A stretch of 64,000 bases of DNA from Brevundimonas sp. SORGH_AS_0993 (GCF_030818545.1 NZ_JAUTAH010000001.1:2485001-2549000); one strand, 5' to 3'. Shown: positions 27,660-36,322, numbered from the stretch's first letter. Translations and numbers: made by a program. The notes: generated from the sequence alone by a model not told the origin.

Positions 27660-27908
27660 CATCCAAACGGGACCAAGAAGGTCGATAAGGTGGAGAACCG
27701 CTCCGATACCCGAGAGGGCGGGGCGGTTTTCTTTTGCCGGAGCCGGTGTGTTTTTATTCTGCATCACTTGTGCGACGCCGTGCAGGGCTGGGGCTTTTCC
27801 GGTTGATCGCCGCGACCTGGCGGGCGAGATAATCCCCCTGATGGCCAAGGGTTACAAACGTGCTGATTGCATGACGGATGCGAGCGTCGACACGGGGTCT
27901 TCGTTCTG

Positions 27909-29261
27909 ATGGCCGATGTCCGCCAGTCCTCCGGGGCCTTTCACGGGCGTCGTCGGGGCCGTTATCGGCTCCGCGCCGAAGCCGCCGTCAGGGCGCCGTC
28001 GCGGGCAAGAGCGCCGGCTGTATCGCCCCTCCTGGCGAGCGCGCCTTCAAAGGTCGATCTGGGCGCCGTCGCCCTGGCCGGGCGCCGGTTTCTGATCGTC
28101 ACGGCGCCCTTCGGTCCCTTTTCGGGCGCTCTGGCGGACGTGCTCGAGGCCCGAGGCGCCTCGGTCAATCGGATGATCTTCAACGCCGGCGACGCCATGA
28201 ACTGGCGCCGACGCGGCGGGATCGTCTTCAGAGGCTGCGCCCAGGCCTGGGGAGAGCGTCTTGGGCGCATCGCCCAGGATTTCACGGATATCGTCCTGTT
28301 CGGAGAAGGCGGCGCCTACAATCGCGCGGTGGTCACGGCCGGCGACCGTTTGGACGCGCGCATATGGGTGATGGAAAACGGCTATTTCCGACCCGACTGG
28401 ATCACGGTCGAGCGCAATGGCGTCAACGGCTCCAGCGCCCTGCCCCGGTTCGCCCAGGGCTATCCGGCGCCTGCGCCGCCGTTGGTCGAGCCTATGTCGG
28501 TCGGCAAGATTCTGCCGCATCACGTCGTGAACATCAGCGCCTATCATGTGGCCCAGGCGCTCGGCGCCGTCCTGTTCCCGCGCTATGTGAACTATTACAC
28601 CGCCTCGCCGCTGACCCAGTGTCTGGGCCATGTCCGGCGGTATCTGGGCCTGGCCTTCCGTTCGCGGAAATCCTGCGAGACGGAGTTGATCGCCGCGCGC
28701 GGTCCCTTCTTCATCGCCTGTCTCCAGCGCGAGGGCGACGCTCAACTGCTGCGCTATTCGCGTTATGCCGACAATACGGCCTTCCTGGCGACCGTCATCA
28801 CCAGTTTCGCACGGCAGGCGCGACCCGAAGATCGACTGATCGTGAAAAACCACCCGCTGGACCCAGGTCTTGTGGATCTGGAGGCGGTGACGCGCCGTCT
28901 GGCGGCCGAGCGGGGCGTGGAGGATCGGGTCGACTTCATCGACGGCGGCAATCTGGCGGCCCTGTGCCGGGCCTCGCGCGGCATGATCGTCAACAATTCC
29001 AGCGCGGCCCTGTCGGCCCTGGGCTTCCACACGCCGGTCAAGGTGCTGGGCGACGCCTTCTTCGATTTCGAAGGGCTCACGGATCAGAAGCCCCTGGACG
29101 CCTTCTGGAGCGCGCCCCAGGCGCCGGACGCCGCCCTGTTCGCCCGCTTCCGCGCCCATGTGATCGCCCAGAGCCAGGTGAACGGAAACTTCCACGAGCC
29201 GCGCGCCATTCCGCGCACCGCCGCCGGCGTCGCCGCCGTGTTCGAGCGAGCCAGCGATTGA
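27909..29261 (+). CDS. Capsular polysaccharide biosynthesis/export-like protein (KpsS-like)
   Basis: A 450-residue protein resembling the KpsS/LipB capsule-synthesis family, members of which build the Kdo linker on capsule lipid anchors. Recognisable blocks are FLIVTAPFGPFSGALADVLEARG, VLFGEGGAYNRAVV..WVMENGYFRPDWITVE, LIVKNHPLDPG and MIVNNSSAALSALGFHTPVKVLGDAFFD. I chose ATG 27909; an upstream TTG is in frame but has no support. No other capsule gene is near, so it is an orphan and its true substrate is uncertain. Confidence 0.75.
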   Translation: MADVRQSSGAFHGRRRGRYRLRAEAAVRAPSRARAPAVSPLLASAPSKVDLGAVALAGRRFLIVTAPFGPFSGALADVLEARGASVNRMIFNAGDAMNWRRRGGIVFRGCAQAWGERLGRIAQDFTDIVLFGEGGAYNRAVVTAGDRLDARIWVMENGYFRPDWITVERNGVNGSSALPRFAQGYPAPAPPLVEPMSVGKILPHHVVNISAYHVAQALGAVLFPRYVNYYTASPLTQCLGHVRRYLGLAFRSRKSCETELIAARGPFFIACLQREGDAQLLRYSRYADNTAFLATVITSFARQARPEDRLIVKNHPLDPGLVDLEAVTRRLAAERGVEDRVDFIDGGNLAALCRASRGMIVNNSSAALSALGFHTPVKVLGDAFFDFEGLTDQKPLDAFWSAPQAPDAALFARFRAHVIAQSQVNGNFHEPRAIPRTAAGVAAVFERASD

Positions 29262-29325
29262 CCGTCACCGGGTGTGGCGCCCGCACCACCCCTCTGTGCT
29301 GTCATATCAATGTCACATAACTGTC

Positions 29326-29340
29326 GTCCGACATTCGGAC
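29326..29340. promoter_or_regulatory. Possible operator upstream of the TonB receptor
   Basis: The inverted repeat GTCCGA-CAT-TCGGAC lies 80 bp upstream of the TonB-dependent receptor start, in an AT-richer stretch that should hold its promoter. Position and symmetry suggest a regulator site; no known regulator consensus is matched. Confidence 0.3.
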
Positions 29341-29420
29341 ATAGGACGTAGAGGGGGCAGCATAGAGGCAGGTGACTCACACTTGCCACCTTCACGCCTT
29401 TCCATCTGGGGATAGATGCA

Positions 29421-31871
29421 ATGACCAACCGTAAGCGCCTCATCTGGGCGACCACCGCTCTTGCCAGTTCGCTCGTCTTCGTCGGCGCCGCCTCGGCCCA
29501 GTCCACCGGCACTCAGGCGACGGAAGTCCAAGAAGTGGTCGTCACCGGCACGCGCGGACCGCGCACCATCGACGGCGCCATCGTTGCGGAAAGCGTCGGC
29601 AAGTCGCGCTCGACGGTCACGCAGGAATTCATCGAAACTCAAGCCGCCGGTCAGAGCATCAACGAAATTCTGAACCTGGTTCCGGGGATGAGCTTCACCA
29701 ACAACGACGCCTATGGTTCGTCGGGCGGCAATATTCGCCTGCACGGCTTCGACGGTCCTCGCATCGCCCAGACCTTCGACGGCATGCCGCTAAACGACTC
29801 TGGCAACTATTCGCTCTATACCAACCAGATGCTCGACAGCGAACTGATCGGTTCCGCTTCGGTCAACACCGGCACGACCGACGTCGATTCCCCGACCGCC
29901 TCGGCTTCGGGCGGCACCATCAACATGTCTTCGATCGCTGTTCCGTCCGAGTTTGGAGGCCGCATCAAGGGCTCGCTGGGCGACAGCGATTACCGTCGGG
30001 TCTTCGCTCAATTGAACACGGGCGAAGTCGGTCCCTTCGGCACTCGTGCCTGGCTGGCCTATTCGGACCAGTCGTACGACAAGTACAAGGGTCGGGGTGA
30101 CCTGAACAAGACGCAGTACAACTTCAAGATCTTCCAGCCGATCCGCGACAACGGCGACTTCGTCTCGCTGGCCGGTCACTGGAACCGCAACCGCAACAAC
30201 AACTATGCGGACCTGCAACTGCAACGCAACGCTGACGGTTCGGCCAGCCTGGCCAATGGTTTGACCTGGAACAGCGACTTCGACACGAACTACACGGCTC
30301 CGACCTATCGCAACGGCCAGGCCGATGTCGACGGCAACGGCAACCGTTTCTGGGCTCTGCGTCAGAATCCCTCGGACACCGGCAACCTTCGCGCCCAGTC
30401 GCGCTTCACCCTGCTCGACAACCTGATCTTCACCTTCGACCCGTCGTTCCAGTACACGCTGGCGACCGGTGGATCGGGTCAGTTCGTCCTGTCGGAAATT
30501 GACCGTTTGATCCGCGGCTCCAAGACCACGGGCGGCGTTGACCTGAACGGTGACGGCGACACGCTGGACAGCGTCCGCATTCACTCAACCAACGTGACGC
30601 ATACTCAGCGTTACGGCATCAGCTCCTCGCTGATCTGGAAGCTGTCGGACACGCAGACCCTGCGCGCCGCCTATACGCTGGACGACGCCCGCCACCGTCA
30701 GACCGGCCTCTATGGTCGGATTGATTTCTCGAACCCGTCTGAGCCGCGCTTCTTCGATCCGTTCGCCGGCTTGCATGACGATGCTCATCGCATCGTCAAC
30801 CTAGATGGCTACGAACTGCGCGCGCGCGACCGTCTATCCTACGCCATACTGAACCAGTTCGCCTTGGAATATGCTGGCCGCTTCTTGGAAGACACCGTGC
30901 GCGTGAACGTCGGGCTGCGCGTGCCGTACTTCAAGCGCGAGATGAACCAGAACTGCTACTCGCAGTCCAAGAGCAGCGCGGTTGTCTGCACGACCGAAAC
31001 TGCGGTCAAACAGACGGACGGCACCTACAAAGTCGGCACGCGCACGCAGAGCTACATTGCTCCATATTCGCGTGACGTGAAGTTCGATGACGTCCTGCCG
31101 AACGTGAACGTCAGCTGGAACTTCTCTGGCGCTCAGTCGGTCTACGCCTCTTTCGCTCAGTCGCTGACCCTGCCGCGCACCGACAACCTGTACACCGTCT
31201 TCTTCGACGCTAAGGGTGCAATCACCTCGCCGATCACCGCGCCGGAAAAGACCACGACCTACGACCTGGGCTACCGTTACCAGACGGGGACCCTGATCGC
31301 CTCGGCCAACGTGTGGTACACCGAGTTCAAGAACCGCATCGTGTCGCGCTACGACCAGGATCTGGGCGTTTCGTTCGACTCGAACGTCGGTGACGTCAAG
31401 CTGTACGGCTTCGACTCGCAGGTCGGCTGGTCGCCGATGGAAGGTCTGTCGCTGTACGCCACGGCTTCGTACACGGACTCGGAAATCGCCAACGACTATC
31501 TCGACGGCACGAACCTGATCAAAACGGGCGGCAAGTCGCTGACCGAGACGCCGGATTGGACCTTCGGTGGTCGCGTCCAGTACGAAACCGGCCCGCTGCA
31601 ACTGGGCGCTCAGGTCAAGTACACCGGCGAGCGTTGGGTAACTGACGTCAATGACCTGTATACGGATGCGTATACGGTTGTTAATGCCGATGCCAAGTTC
31701 GATTTGGGTTACTTCGGGTACAAGAACTCCAGTCTTGAACTGAATGTTGTGAACCTGTTCGACGAGAAATACTTCGGTTCCATTTCTGGTGCGACGGACG
31801 CTACCAAATCTACCTATGCTTACCGTGGCGCCCCGCGCACTATCCAAGCGACGGTCACTTACGCCTTCTGA
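29421..31871 (+). CDS. TonB-dependent outer membrane receptor
   Basis: An 816-residue TonB-dependent receptor. The signal peptide (KRLIWATTALASSLVFVGAASA) is followed by a TonB-box-like QEVVVTGTRG, a plug domain (INEILNLVPGMSFTNNDAYG, NIRLHGFDGPRIAQTFDGMPLN) and a 22-strand barrel ending in YAF, the usual outer-membrane C-terminal aromatic. The ligand is not readable. The last 80 codons use more A/T-ending codons than the rest of the gene. A strong terminator follows. It is probably regulated, since it has its own 160-bp leader with an inverted repeat. Confidence 0.93.
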   Translation: MTNRKRLIWATTALASSLVFVGAASAQSTGTQATEVQEVVVTGTRGPRTIDGAIVAESVGKSRSTVTQEFIETQAAGQSINEILNLVPGMSFTNNDAYGSSGGNIRLHGFDGPRIAQTFDGMPLNDSGNYSLYTNQMLDSELIGSASVNTGTTDVDSPTASASGGTINMSSIAVPSEFGGRIKGSLGDSDYRRVFAQLNTGEVGPFGTRAWLAYSDQSYDKYKGRGDLNKTQYNFKIFQPIRDNGDFVSLAGHWNRNRNNNYADLQLQRNADGSASLANGLTWNSDFDTNYTAPTYRNGQADVDGNGNRFWALRQNPSDTGNLRAQSRFTLLDNLIFTFDPSFQYTLATGGSGQFVLSEIDRLIRGSKTTGGVDLNGDGDTLDSVRIHSTNVTHTQRYGISSSLIWKLSDTQTLRAAYTLDDARHRQTGLYGRIDFSNPSEPRFFDPFAGLHDDAHRIVNLDGYELRARDRLSYAILNQFALEYAGRFLEDTVRVNVGLRVPYFKREMNQNCYSQSKSSAVVCTTETAVKQTDGTYKVGTRTQSYIAPYSRDVKFDDVLPNVNVSWNFSGAQSVYASFAQSLTLPRTDNLYTVFFDAKGAITSPITAPEKTTTYDLGYRYQTGTLIASANVWYTEFKNRIVSRYDQDLGVSFDSNVGDVKLYGFDSQVGWSPMEGLSLYATASYTDSEIANDYLDGTNLIKTGGKSLTETPDWTFGGRVQYETGPLQLGAQVKYTGERWVTDVNDLYTDAYTVVNADAKFDLGYFGYKNSSLELNVVNLFDEKYFGSISGATDATKSTYAYRGAPRTIQATVTYAF

Positions 31872-31897
31872 TCTGACGTCCATATCGACAATGGAAG

Positions 31898-31926
31898 GGG
31901 CGGTCCGTTCGCGGGCCGCCCTTTTT
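31898..31926 (+). terminator. Rho-independent terminator after the TonB receptor
   Basis: A stem of 9 bp with one G-T pair (GGGCGGTCC/GGGCCGCCC), a 6-nt loop, then TTTTT. Confidence 0.85.
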
Positions 31927-32043
31927 CTTGCCTCGGGAGATGATGCGGCCCGGCGTTGAAGTCGGGGGCGCTTGGGGCCATATGGCGCGGCTCGCGTTTC
32001 GCCCGCGGACGCCTTGGGCCGCACAGACAGGATCCGTTCGCCG

Positions 32044-33075
32044 ATGACCGCTCCCAGCCCCGCCGCCATTCCCGCCGCCATCCCCGCAGAATGGGCGCCG
32101 CACCGCGCCATGTGGGTGGGGTGGCCCAGCCATGCGGAATACTGGTTCGAGGCGCTGGAACAGGCGCAGGACGAGGTCGAGGGGCTGGTGCGGGCGCTGG
32201 CCGGGCCGGGCCGCGAGCAGGTCAGGCTGATGGTCGGCAAGGGCGAGGTTCTGGCCGACGCCCAGGCCCGCTTTGCCGGCGTCGAGAACGTCGAGGTCGT
32301 CGCGGGAACCTTCGGCGACGTCTGGCTGCGTGACACCGGGCCGATCTTCGGCGCGGGTTCGAAGACGGCGGCGGCGTTCCGGTTCAACGGCTGGGGCGGC
32401 AAATACGACATGCCCGGCGATGATCGGGTCGCTGGCCAGATCGGCGAACATTCAGGCGTCGAACTGACCTGGAACGACTTCGTCATGGAGGGCGGGTCGC
32501 TGGATCACGACGGGGAGGGGACGGTCCTGACCACCCGCCAGTGCCTGCTGAACCCCAACCGCAACCCGGCCTGGAACCAGGACGAGGCCGTGGCGACCGC
32601 CGCCCTGGAAAAGGCCGTCGGCGCCAAGGTCGTGGTCTGGCTGGGCGACGGCCTGCTGAACGACCACACGGACGGGCACGTCGATAACCTGGCGCGGTTC
32701 GTCGCACCGGGCGTGGCGGCCTGCCCGATCGCCTGGGGCAAGGACGATCCGAACGCCGAGGTCTATGACGCCACGGCGCGCGATCTGGCGGCGGTCGTGG
32801 ACGCTGCCGGGCGCAGGCTGAAGGTCGTGCGCATCCCGTCTCCGGGCCTGGTTCTGGACGAGGACGAACGCCCGATCCCGGCCAGCCACATGAACTTCCT
32901 GATCGCCAACGGCGCCGTGATCGTGCCGACCTATGGCGACGACCAAGCCGCCCGGTTCGCCTGCGCCGCCCTGGCCGACGTCTTCCCCGACCGCGAGATC
33001 GTTCCCCTGCGGTCCAACGCCATCCTGACGGGCGGCGGCTCGTTCCACTGCATCTCCCAGCAGGAGCCGGAATGA
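32044..33075 (+). CDS. aguA: Agmatine deiminase
   Basis: A 343-residue guanidino-group-modifying enzyme that converts agmatine to N-carbamoylputrescine. Family blocks present are PAEWAPHRAMWVGWPS, WLRDTGPIF, NGWGGKYD, EGGSLDHDGEGT, NDHTDGHVDN and the C-terminal catalytic Cys336 in GGGSFHCISQQEPE. The stop codon TGA is shared with the first bases of a heptamer repeat and overlaps the next gene start as ATGA. It forms a two-step putrescine pathway with aguB. The C-terminus stops shortly after the active-site motif, as usual. Confidence 0.94.
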   Translation: MTAPSPAAIPAAIPAEWAPHRAMWVGWPSHAEYWFEALEQAQDEVEGLVRALAGPGREQVRLMVGKGEVLADAQARFAGVENVEVVAGTFGDVWLRDTGPIFGAGSKTAAAFRFNGWGGKYDMPGDDRVAGQIGEHSGVELTWNDFVMEGGSLDHDGEGTVLTTRQCLLNPNRNPAWNQDEAVATAALEKAVGAKVVVWLGDGLLNDHTDGHVDNLARFVAPGVAACPIAWGKDDPNAEVYDATARDLAAVVDAAGRRLKVVRIPSPGLVLDEDERPIPASHMNFLIANGAVIVPTYGDDQAARFACAALADVFPDREIVPLRSNAILTGGGSFHCISQQEPE

Positions 33076-33467
33076 GTGGCGAGTGGCGAGTGGCGAGTGG
33101 CGAGGTCCGCCACTACCGCGACCTGCTGGTCTGGCAAAAAGCCCTGACGTGGGTTGAGCTTGTTTATGCGGACAGCCGCAGTTGGCCATCCGACGAGCGG
33201 TTCGGCCTGATCAGTCAGGTCAGGCGCGCGGCTGTGTCCGTGCCGTCCAACATTGCCGAAGGTTGCGCGCGTCGCAGCACGCCCGAGTTTCTGCGCTTCC
33301 TTTCCATCGCCCGCGGCTCTCTGGCCGAGGTGGAAACCCAGCTCATCCTTGCCCAGAGGCTGGCCTATATCGAGGAGGCCGCACTCACGCGGTTGCTCGA
33401 AGCCGCCGACGAAATCAGCCGTATGCTTTCCGGCCTCATCTCCAAGCTCGAGGAGCGCACGAAATGA
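33072..33467 (+). CDS. Four-helix bundle protein (23S rRNA intervening-sequence protein family)
   Basis: A 131-residue protein of the four-helix-bundle family first known from 23S rRNA intervening sequences and related to the Avd proteins of diversity-generating retroelements. The diagnostic blocks are YRDLLVWQKALTWVELVY, FGLISQVRRAAVSVPSNIAEGCARRSTPEFLRFLSIARGSLAEVETQLILAQRL and the last helix ISRMLSGLISKLEE. Its first codons (MSGEWRVASGE) are encoded by a heptamer array. It sits between aguA and aguB with ATGA overlaps at both ends, inside a cassette with 31-bp inverted repeats (33074-33104 and 33473-33503), and has no evident role in agmatine metabolism. Its molecular function is unknown. 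Confidence 0.9.
   Translation: MSGEWRVASGEVRHYRDLLVWQKALTWVELVYADSRSWPSDERFGLISQVRRAAVSVPSNIAEGCARRSTPEFLRFLSIARGSLAEVETQLILAQRLAYIEEAALTRLLEAADEISRMLSGLISKLEERTK
33074..33104 (+). repeat. Left inverted repeat of the four-helix-bundle cassette
   Basis: Four tandem copies of the heptamer GAGTGGC followed by GAG. It is the exact reverse complement of 33473-33503. It begins within the aguA stop codon and encodes the N-terminus of the four-helix-bundle protein. Confidence 0.97.
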
Positions 33468-34363
33468 CTTCCCTCGCCACTCGCCACTCGCCACTCGCCA
33501 CTCCGAGAACCATCACCGTCGCCGGCATCCAGACCTCTTATGGCGAGGACATGCAGGCCAATATCGCCAAGACCATCGCCTTCGTGCGCGAGGCGGCGGG
33601 CAGGGGTGCGCAGGTGATCCTGCCGTCGGAACTGTTCCAGGGGCCGTATTTCTGCGTGTCGCAGGAGGAGCATTGGTTCAGCCACGCCTATGAGTGGCGC
33701 GAGCATCCTTGCGTCACGGCCCTGACGTCGGTGGCCAAGGACCTGGGCGTGGCGATTCCGGTCTCGATCTTCGAGAAGGACGGGCCGCAGTATTACAACT
33801 CCCTGGTCATGCTGGACGCGGACGGAGAGGCGCTGGGCGTCTATAGGAAGAGCCATATTCCCGACGGCCCCGGCTATCAGGAGAAATACTATTTCCGGCC
33901 CGGCGACACGGGCTTCAAGGTCTGGAAGACGCGCTTCGGCAAGGTGGGGGTCGGCATCTGCTGGGACCAGTGGTTCCCGGAATGCGCGCGGGCCATGATG
34001 CTGATGGGCGCCGACGTCCTGATGTATCCGACCGCCATCGGCACCGAGCCGCACGACGCGACCCTGCATACGGCCGAGCCGTGGCGCCGGGCCATGCAGG
34101 GCCATGCGGTGTCCAACGCCGTGCCCGTGGTCGGGGCGAACCGGATCGGGCATGAGACGGTGACGGACGTGGGCCAGACCTTCTACGGCCATTCCTTCAT
34201 CGCCGATCAGCAGGGGGCGCTGGTCGAACAGTTGGGCGCCGAGGAAGAGGGGGTGCTGGTCCACCGCTTCGACCTGGACGAACTGGATCGGTATCGCGCG
34301 GCCTGGGGCTTTTTCCGGGATCGTCGGACGGACCTGTATGGGGCGCTGACGGGCGGGCGCTGA
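33464..34363 (+). CDS. aguB: N-carbamoylputrescine amidase
   Basis: A 299-residue nitrilase-family amidase that completes agmatine to putrescine conversion. The catalytic triad is Glu56 (LPSELFQG), Lys129 (YRKSHIPDGPGYQEKYYF) and Cys166 (GICWDQWFPE). Homology starts at RTITVAGIQ (residue 15); the preceding MTSLATRHSPLATP comes from the inserted cassette and its right repeat, so the original start was replaced. ATG 33464 overlaps the four-helix-bundle stop as ATGA, keeping translational coupling. Confidence 0.94.
   Translation: MTSLATRHSPLATPRTITVAGIQTSYGEDMQANIAKTIAFVREAAGRGAQVILPSELFQGPYFCVSQEEHWFSHAYEWREHPCVTALTSVAKDLGVAIPVSIFEKDGPQYYNSLVMLDADGEALGVYRKSHIPDGPGYQEKYYFRPGDTGFKVWKTRFGKVGVGICWDQWFPECARAMMLMGADVLMYPTAIGTEPHDATLHTAEPWRRAMQGHAVSNAVPVVGANRIGHETVTDVGQTFYGHSFIADQQGALVEQLGAEEEGVLVHRFDLDELDRYRAAWGFFRDRRTDLYGALTGGR
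33473..33503 (-). repeat. Right inverted repeat of the four-helix-bundle cassette
   Basis: CTC followed by four copies of GCCACTC, the perfect 31-bp reverse complement of 33074-33104. It begins just after the aguB ATG and encodes the LATRHSPLAT part of the AguB N-terminus. Confidence 0.97.
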
Positions 34364-34396
34364 CCTGATCCTCCTCCGCGTCAGCGGGGGAGGATT

Positions 34397-35137
34397 TTAG
34401 GGACGCATCGACTCCACCGCCGTGACCAGCCGGTCCAGGTCGGCGGGCGACGACAGCCGGTGGTCGCCGCCTTCGATCAGGTCCAGGCGCACGTCGCCGC
34501 CGGTCAGGCGCTCGACCAGTTCGACCTGATGGCGCCAGGGCACGACATCGTCGGCGCGGCCTTGCAGGATGTGGACGGGGGCGGCGATGGAGATGGGGCC
34601 GTACAGCAGCAGCCAGGGCTGAGCCTCCTCGAACATGCGCCGCGTCAGGACGTATTCGCCCAGACCGTCCTCGACGATCAGGGTCTCGCCCTCGCGCAGG
34701 ATGGCCTGGCGCTCATGATCGGCCAGGCCAGGCCACATCAGCCTTTCGGTGAAGTCCTGGGCCGGATTGACCAGGACCAGGCCCTTGATCCGTTCGGGCC
34801 GCGCGAGGGCGGCCAGCAGCGAAACCCAGCCGCCCATCGAGGAGCCGACCGGGATGATCGGGCCGGGCAGGCTGTCGATCAGGGCGACGGCGTCCTCGCG
34901 CCAGCGGCCGATGGTGGCCTGTCTCCAGTCGCCGGAGGATTGGCCATGGGCGAAATGATCGTAGCGGACGTAGTTCCAGCCGCGTTCGCGCGCCGCCGCG
35001 TCCAGGGCCAGGGCCTTGGTCCCCTCCATGTCCGAGCGGAAGCCGCCGAACCAGATCACAGTCGGGCCGGAGCCGTCGATGCGGCGATAGGCCAGGGTTT
35101 CGCCGTCGGGGCGGGACAGGTGCTGGATGTCGGTCAT
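34397..35137 (-). CDS. Alpha/beta hydrolase (ABHD10-like thioesterase/esterase)
   Basis: A 246-residue cytosolic-looking hydrolase. The layout PTVIWFGGFRSDMEGTKA, YDHFAHGQSSGD, nucleophile elbow GSSMGGW (Ser100), acid in GRADDVVPW and His in GGDHRLS matches the ABHD10-like group, whose animal member removes fatty-acyl groups from proteins. The bacterial substrate is unknown. ATG 35137 is used; an in-frame start 36 nt upstream reads into the palindromic repeat. It is convergent with aguB and divergent from the glycosyltransferase gene across the repeat at 35193-35323. Confidence 0.82.
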   Translation of the reverse strand: MTDIQHLSRPDGETLAYRRIDGSGPTVIWFGGFRSDMEGTKALALDAAARERGWNYVRYDHFAHGQSSGDWRQATIGRWREDAVALIDSLPGPIIPVGSSMGGWVSLLAALARPERIKGLVLVNPAQDFTERLMWPGLADHERQAILREGETLIVEDGLGEYVLTRRMFEEAQPWLLLYGPISIAAPVHILQGRADDVVPWRHQVELVERLTGGDVRLDLIEGGDHRLSSPADLDRLVTAVESMRP

Positions 35138-35192
35138 GGACGGTCTTGTGCCTCGACTTTTCTCTTGCGTCATCCTCGGCCTTGACCCGGTT

Positions 35193-35323
35193 CGTCATCC
35201 TCGGGCTTGACCCGAGGATCGGGCGTGACGCACACGGACGACTGAAGGCGGCCCCGGCCGTAACCCTGCGCCCGCAGTTCTCGCGCGGCGCCGCCGATCC
35301 TCGGGTCAAGCCCGAGGATGACG
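35193..35323. repeat. Palindromic repeat pair with perfect 28-bp inverted arms
   Basis: The arms 35193-35220 and 35296-35323 are exact reverse complements over 28 bp, separated by 75 bp. Each arm is itself a hairpin (CCTCGGG CTTGA CCCGAGG). A further partial copy of the arm lies at 35168-35189. It fills the divergent gap, so promoters of the hydrolase and the glycosyltransferase must lie within it; the right arm ends at the first base of the GGAGG site of the latter gene. It belongs to the same family as 24840-24945. Confidence 0.9.
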
Positions 35324-35332
35324 GAGGAATAA

Positions 35333-36322
35333 GTGTCCGCGCCCCCGAAATCGCCTCAAGTCCTGTTCGTCACCTCCAACCGCATCGGCGACTGCGTCAT
35401 CTCGTCGGGCGTGATCCGCGAGATCGCGCGTCAGGTTCCGGGGGCGCAGATCACCGTGGCCTGCGGGCGTCCGCCCGCCCCCTTCTTCCGTTCGGCGCCC
35501 GGCGTGGTGCGGACCATCGTGCTCGACAAGAAGAAAATGGCCGGACACTGGCTGGACCTGTGGCGGCAGGTGGCGGGGACGCGCTGGGACCTGGTGATCG
35601 ACATCCGGGGCTCGGCCCTGGCCTATCTGATCCCGGCGAAGCGGCGCATCGTCTATAACCGCTCGTGGGAGACGGGCCTGCGCAAGGTCGAGATGGTGTC
35701 GCGGCTGATGGGCTCGCCGACGCCGCTGGATCCCGAAATCTTCCTGGACGATCAGGCGCGGGCCGAGGCCGCCGCCGTTATCGATTCGCAGCTGGCGGAG
35801 GGCGCCGGGCCCGGCCCGATCATCGCCACCCGTATCATGGCCCTGGCGCCCATCGCGCATCAGCCGGGCAAGAGCTGGCCCGCCGACCGTTGGGGCGCGT
35901 TGGTCGAGAAGTTGAAGGCCGAGCCGCGGTTCGATGGTTGGCGCTTCATGCCCGTGGGCGGGCCGGGGGACCGGCCGCCCGCCACGCCGGCGCTCGAAGC
36001 CGCAGGGCCGCGCGGGATCGACTTCGTCGGCAAGGGCGACATTCTGGCCTCGGCCGCCGCCATCGACCGGGCCGACCTGTTCGTCGGCAATGATTCCGGC
36101 CTGATGCATGTGTCGGCGGCGTTGGGCCGACCGACGTTGGGCCTGTTCGGGCCGACGGAATGGTGGCTGTACGGTCCGTGGGGCCCGAAGACGCGCACCG
36201 TCGCCTCGAACGAGACGCGGGGTCAGTTCGCCCCGATCGAGGCCCTGACCGTCGATCATGTGTTCGAGGCGGTCCTGGCCCTGCATGACGCCTACATCGG
36301 CGAAACGCCTGCGACGCCTTGA
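35333..36322 (+). CDS. Glycosyltransferase family 9 protein (heptosyltransferase-like)
   Basis: A 329-residue GT-B enzyme of family 9, whose members transfer heptose in lipopolysaccharide core synthesis. The start FVTSNRIGDCVISSGVIREI is the family acceptor-site block and LFVGNDSGLMHVSAALGRPTLGLFGPTE the nucleotide-sugar-binding block. Donor and acceptor are inferred. The start codon is GTG 35333 with GGAGG 5 nt upstream; that site directly abuts the palindromic repeat. Confidence 0.85.
   Translation: MSAPPKSPQVLFVTSNRIGDCVISSGVIREIARQVPGAQITVACGRPPAPFFRSAPGVVRTIVLDKKKMAGHWLDLWRQVAGTRWDLVIDIRGSALAYLIPAKRRIVYNRSWETGLRKVEMVSRLMGSPTPLDPEIFLDDQARAEAAAVIDSQLAEGAGPGPIIATRIMALAPIAHQPGKSWPADRWGALVEKLKAEPRFDGWRFMPVGGPGDRPPATPALEAAGPRGIDFVGKGDILASAAAIDRADLFVGNDSGLMHVSAALGRPTLGLFGPTEWWLYGPWGPKTRTVASNETRGQFAPIEALTVDHVFEAVLALHDAYIGETPATP

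Noticed and set aside
27878..29320. Plus-strand frame of 480 codons overlapping the KpsS-like gene
   Set aside because: Arg/Gly/Pro-rich second frame; the other frame contains conserved capsule-family blocks.
33074..33503. Heptamer arrays considered as a CRISPR or simple microsatellite
   Set aside because: There are no spacers, and the two arrays are perfect inverted repeats around one gene, which fits a cassette rather than CRISPR or random slippage.
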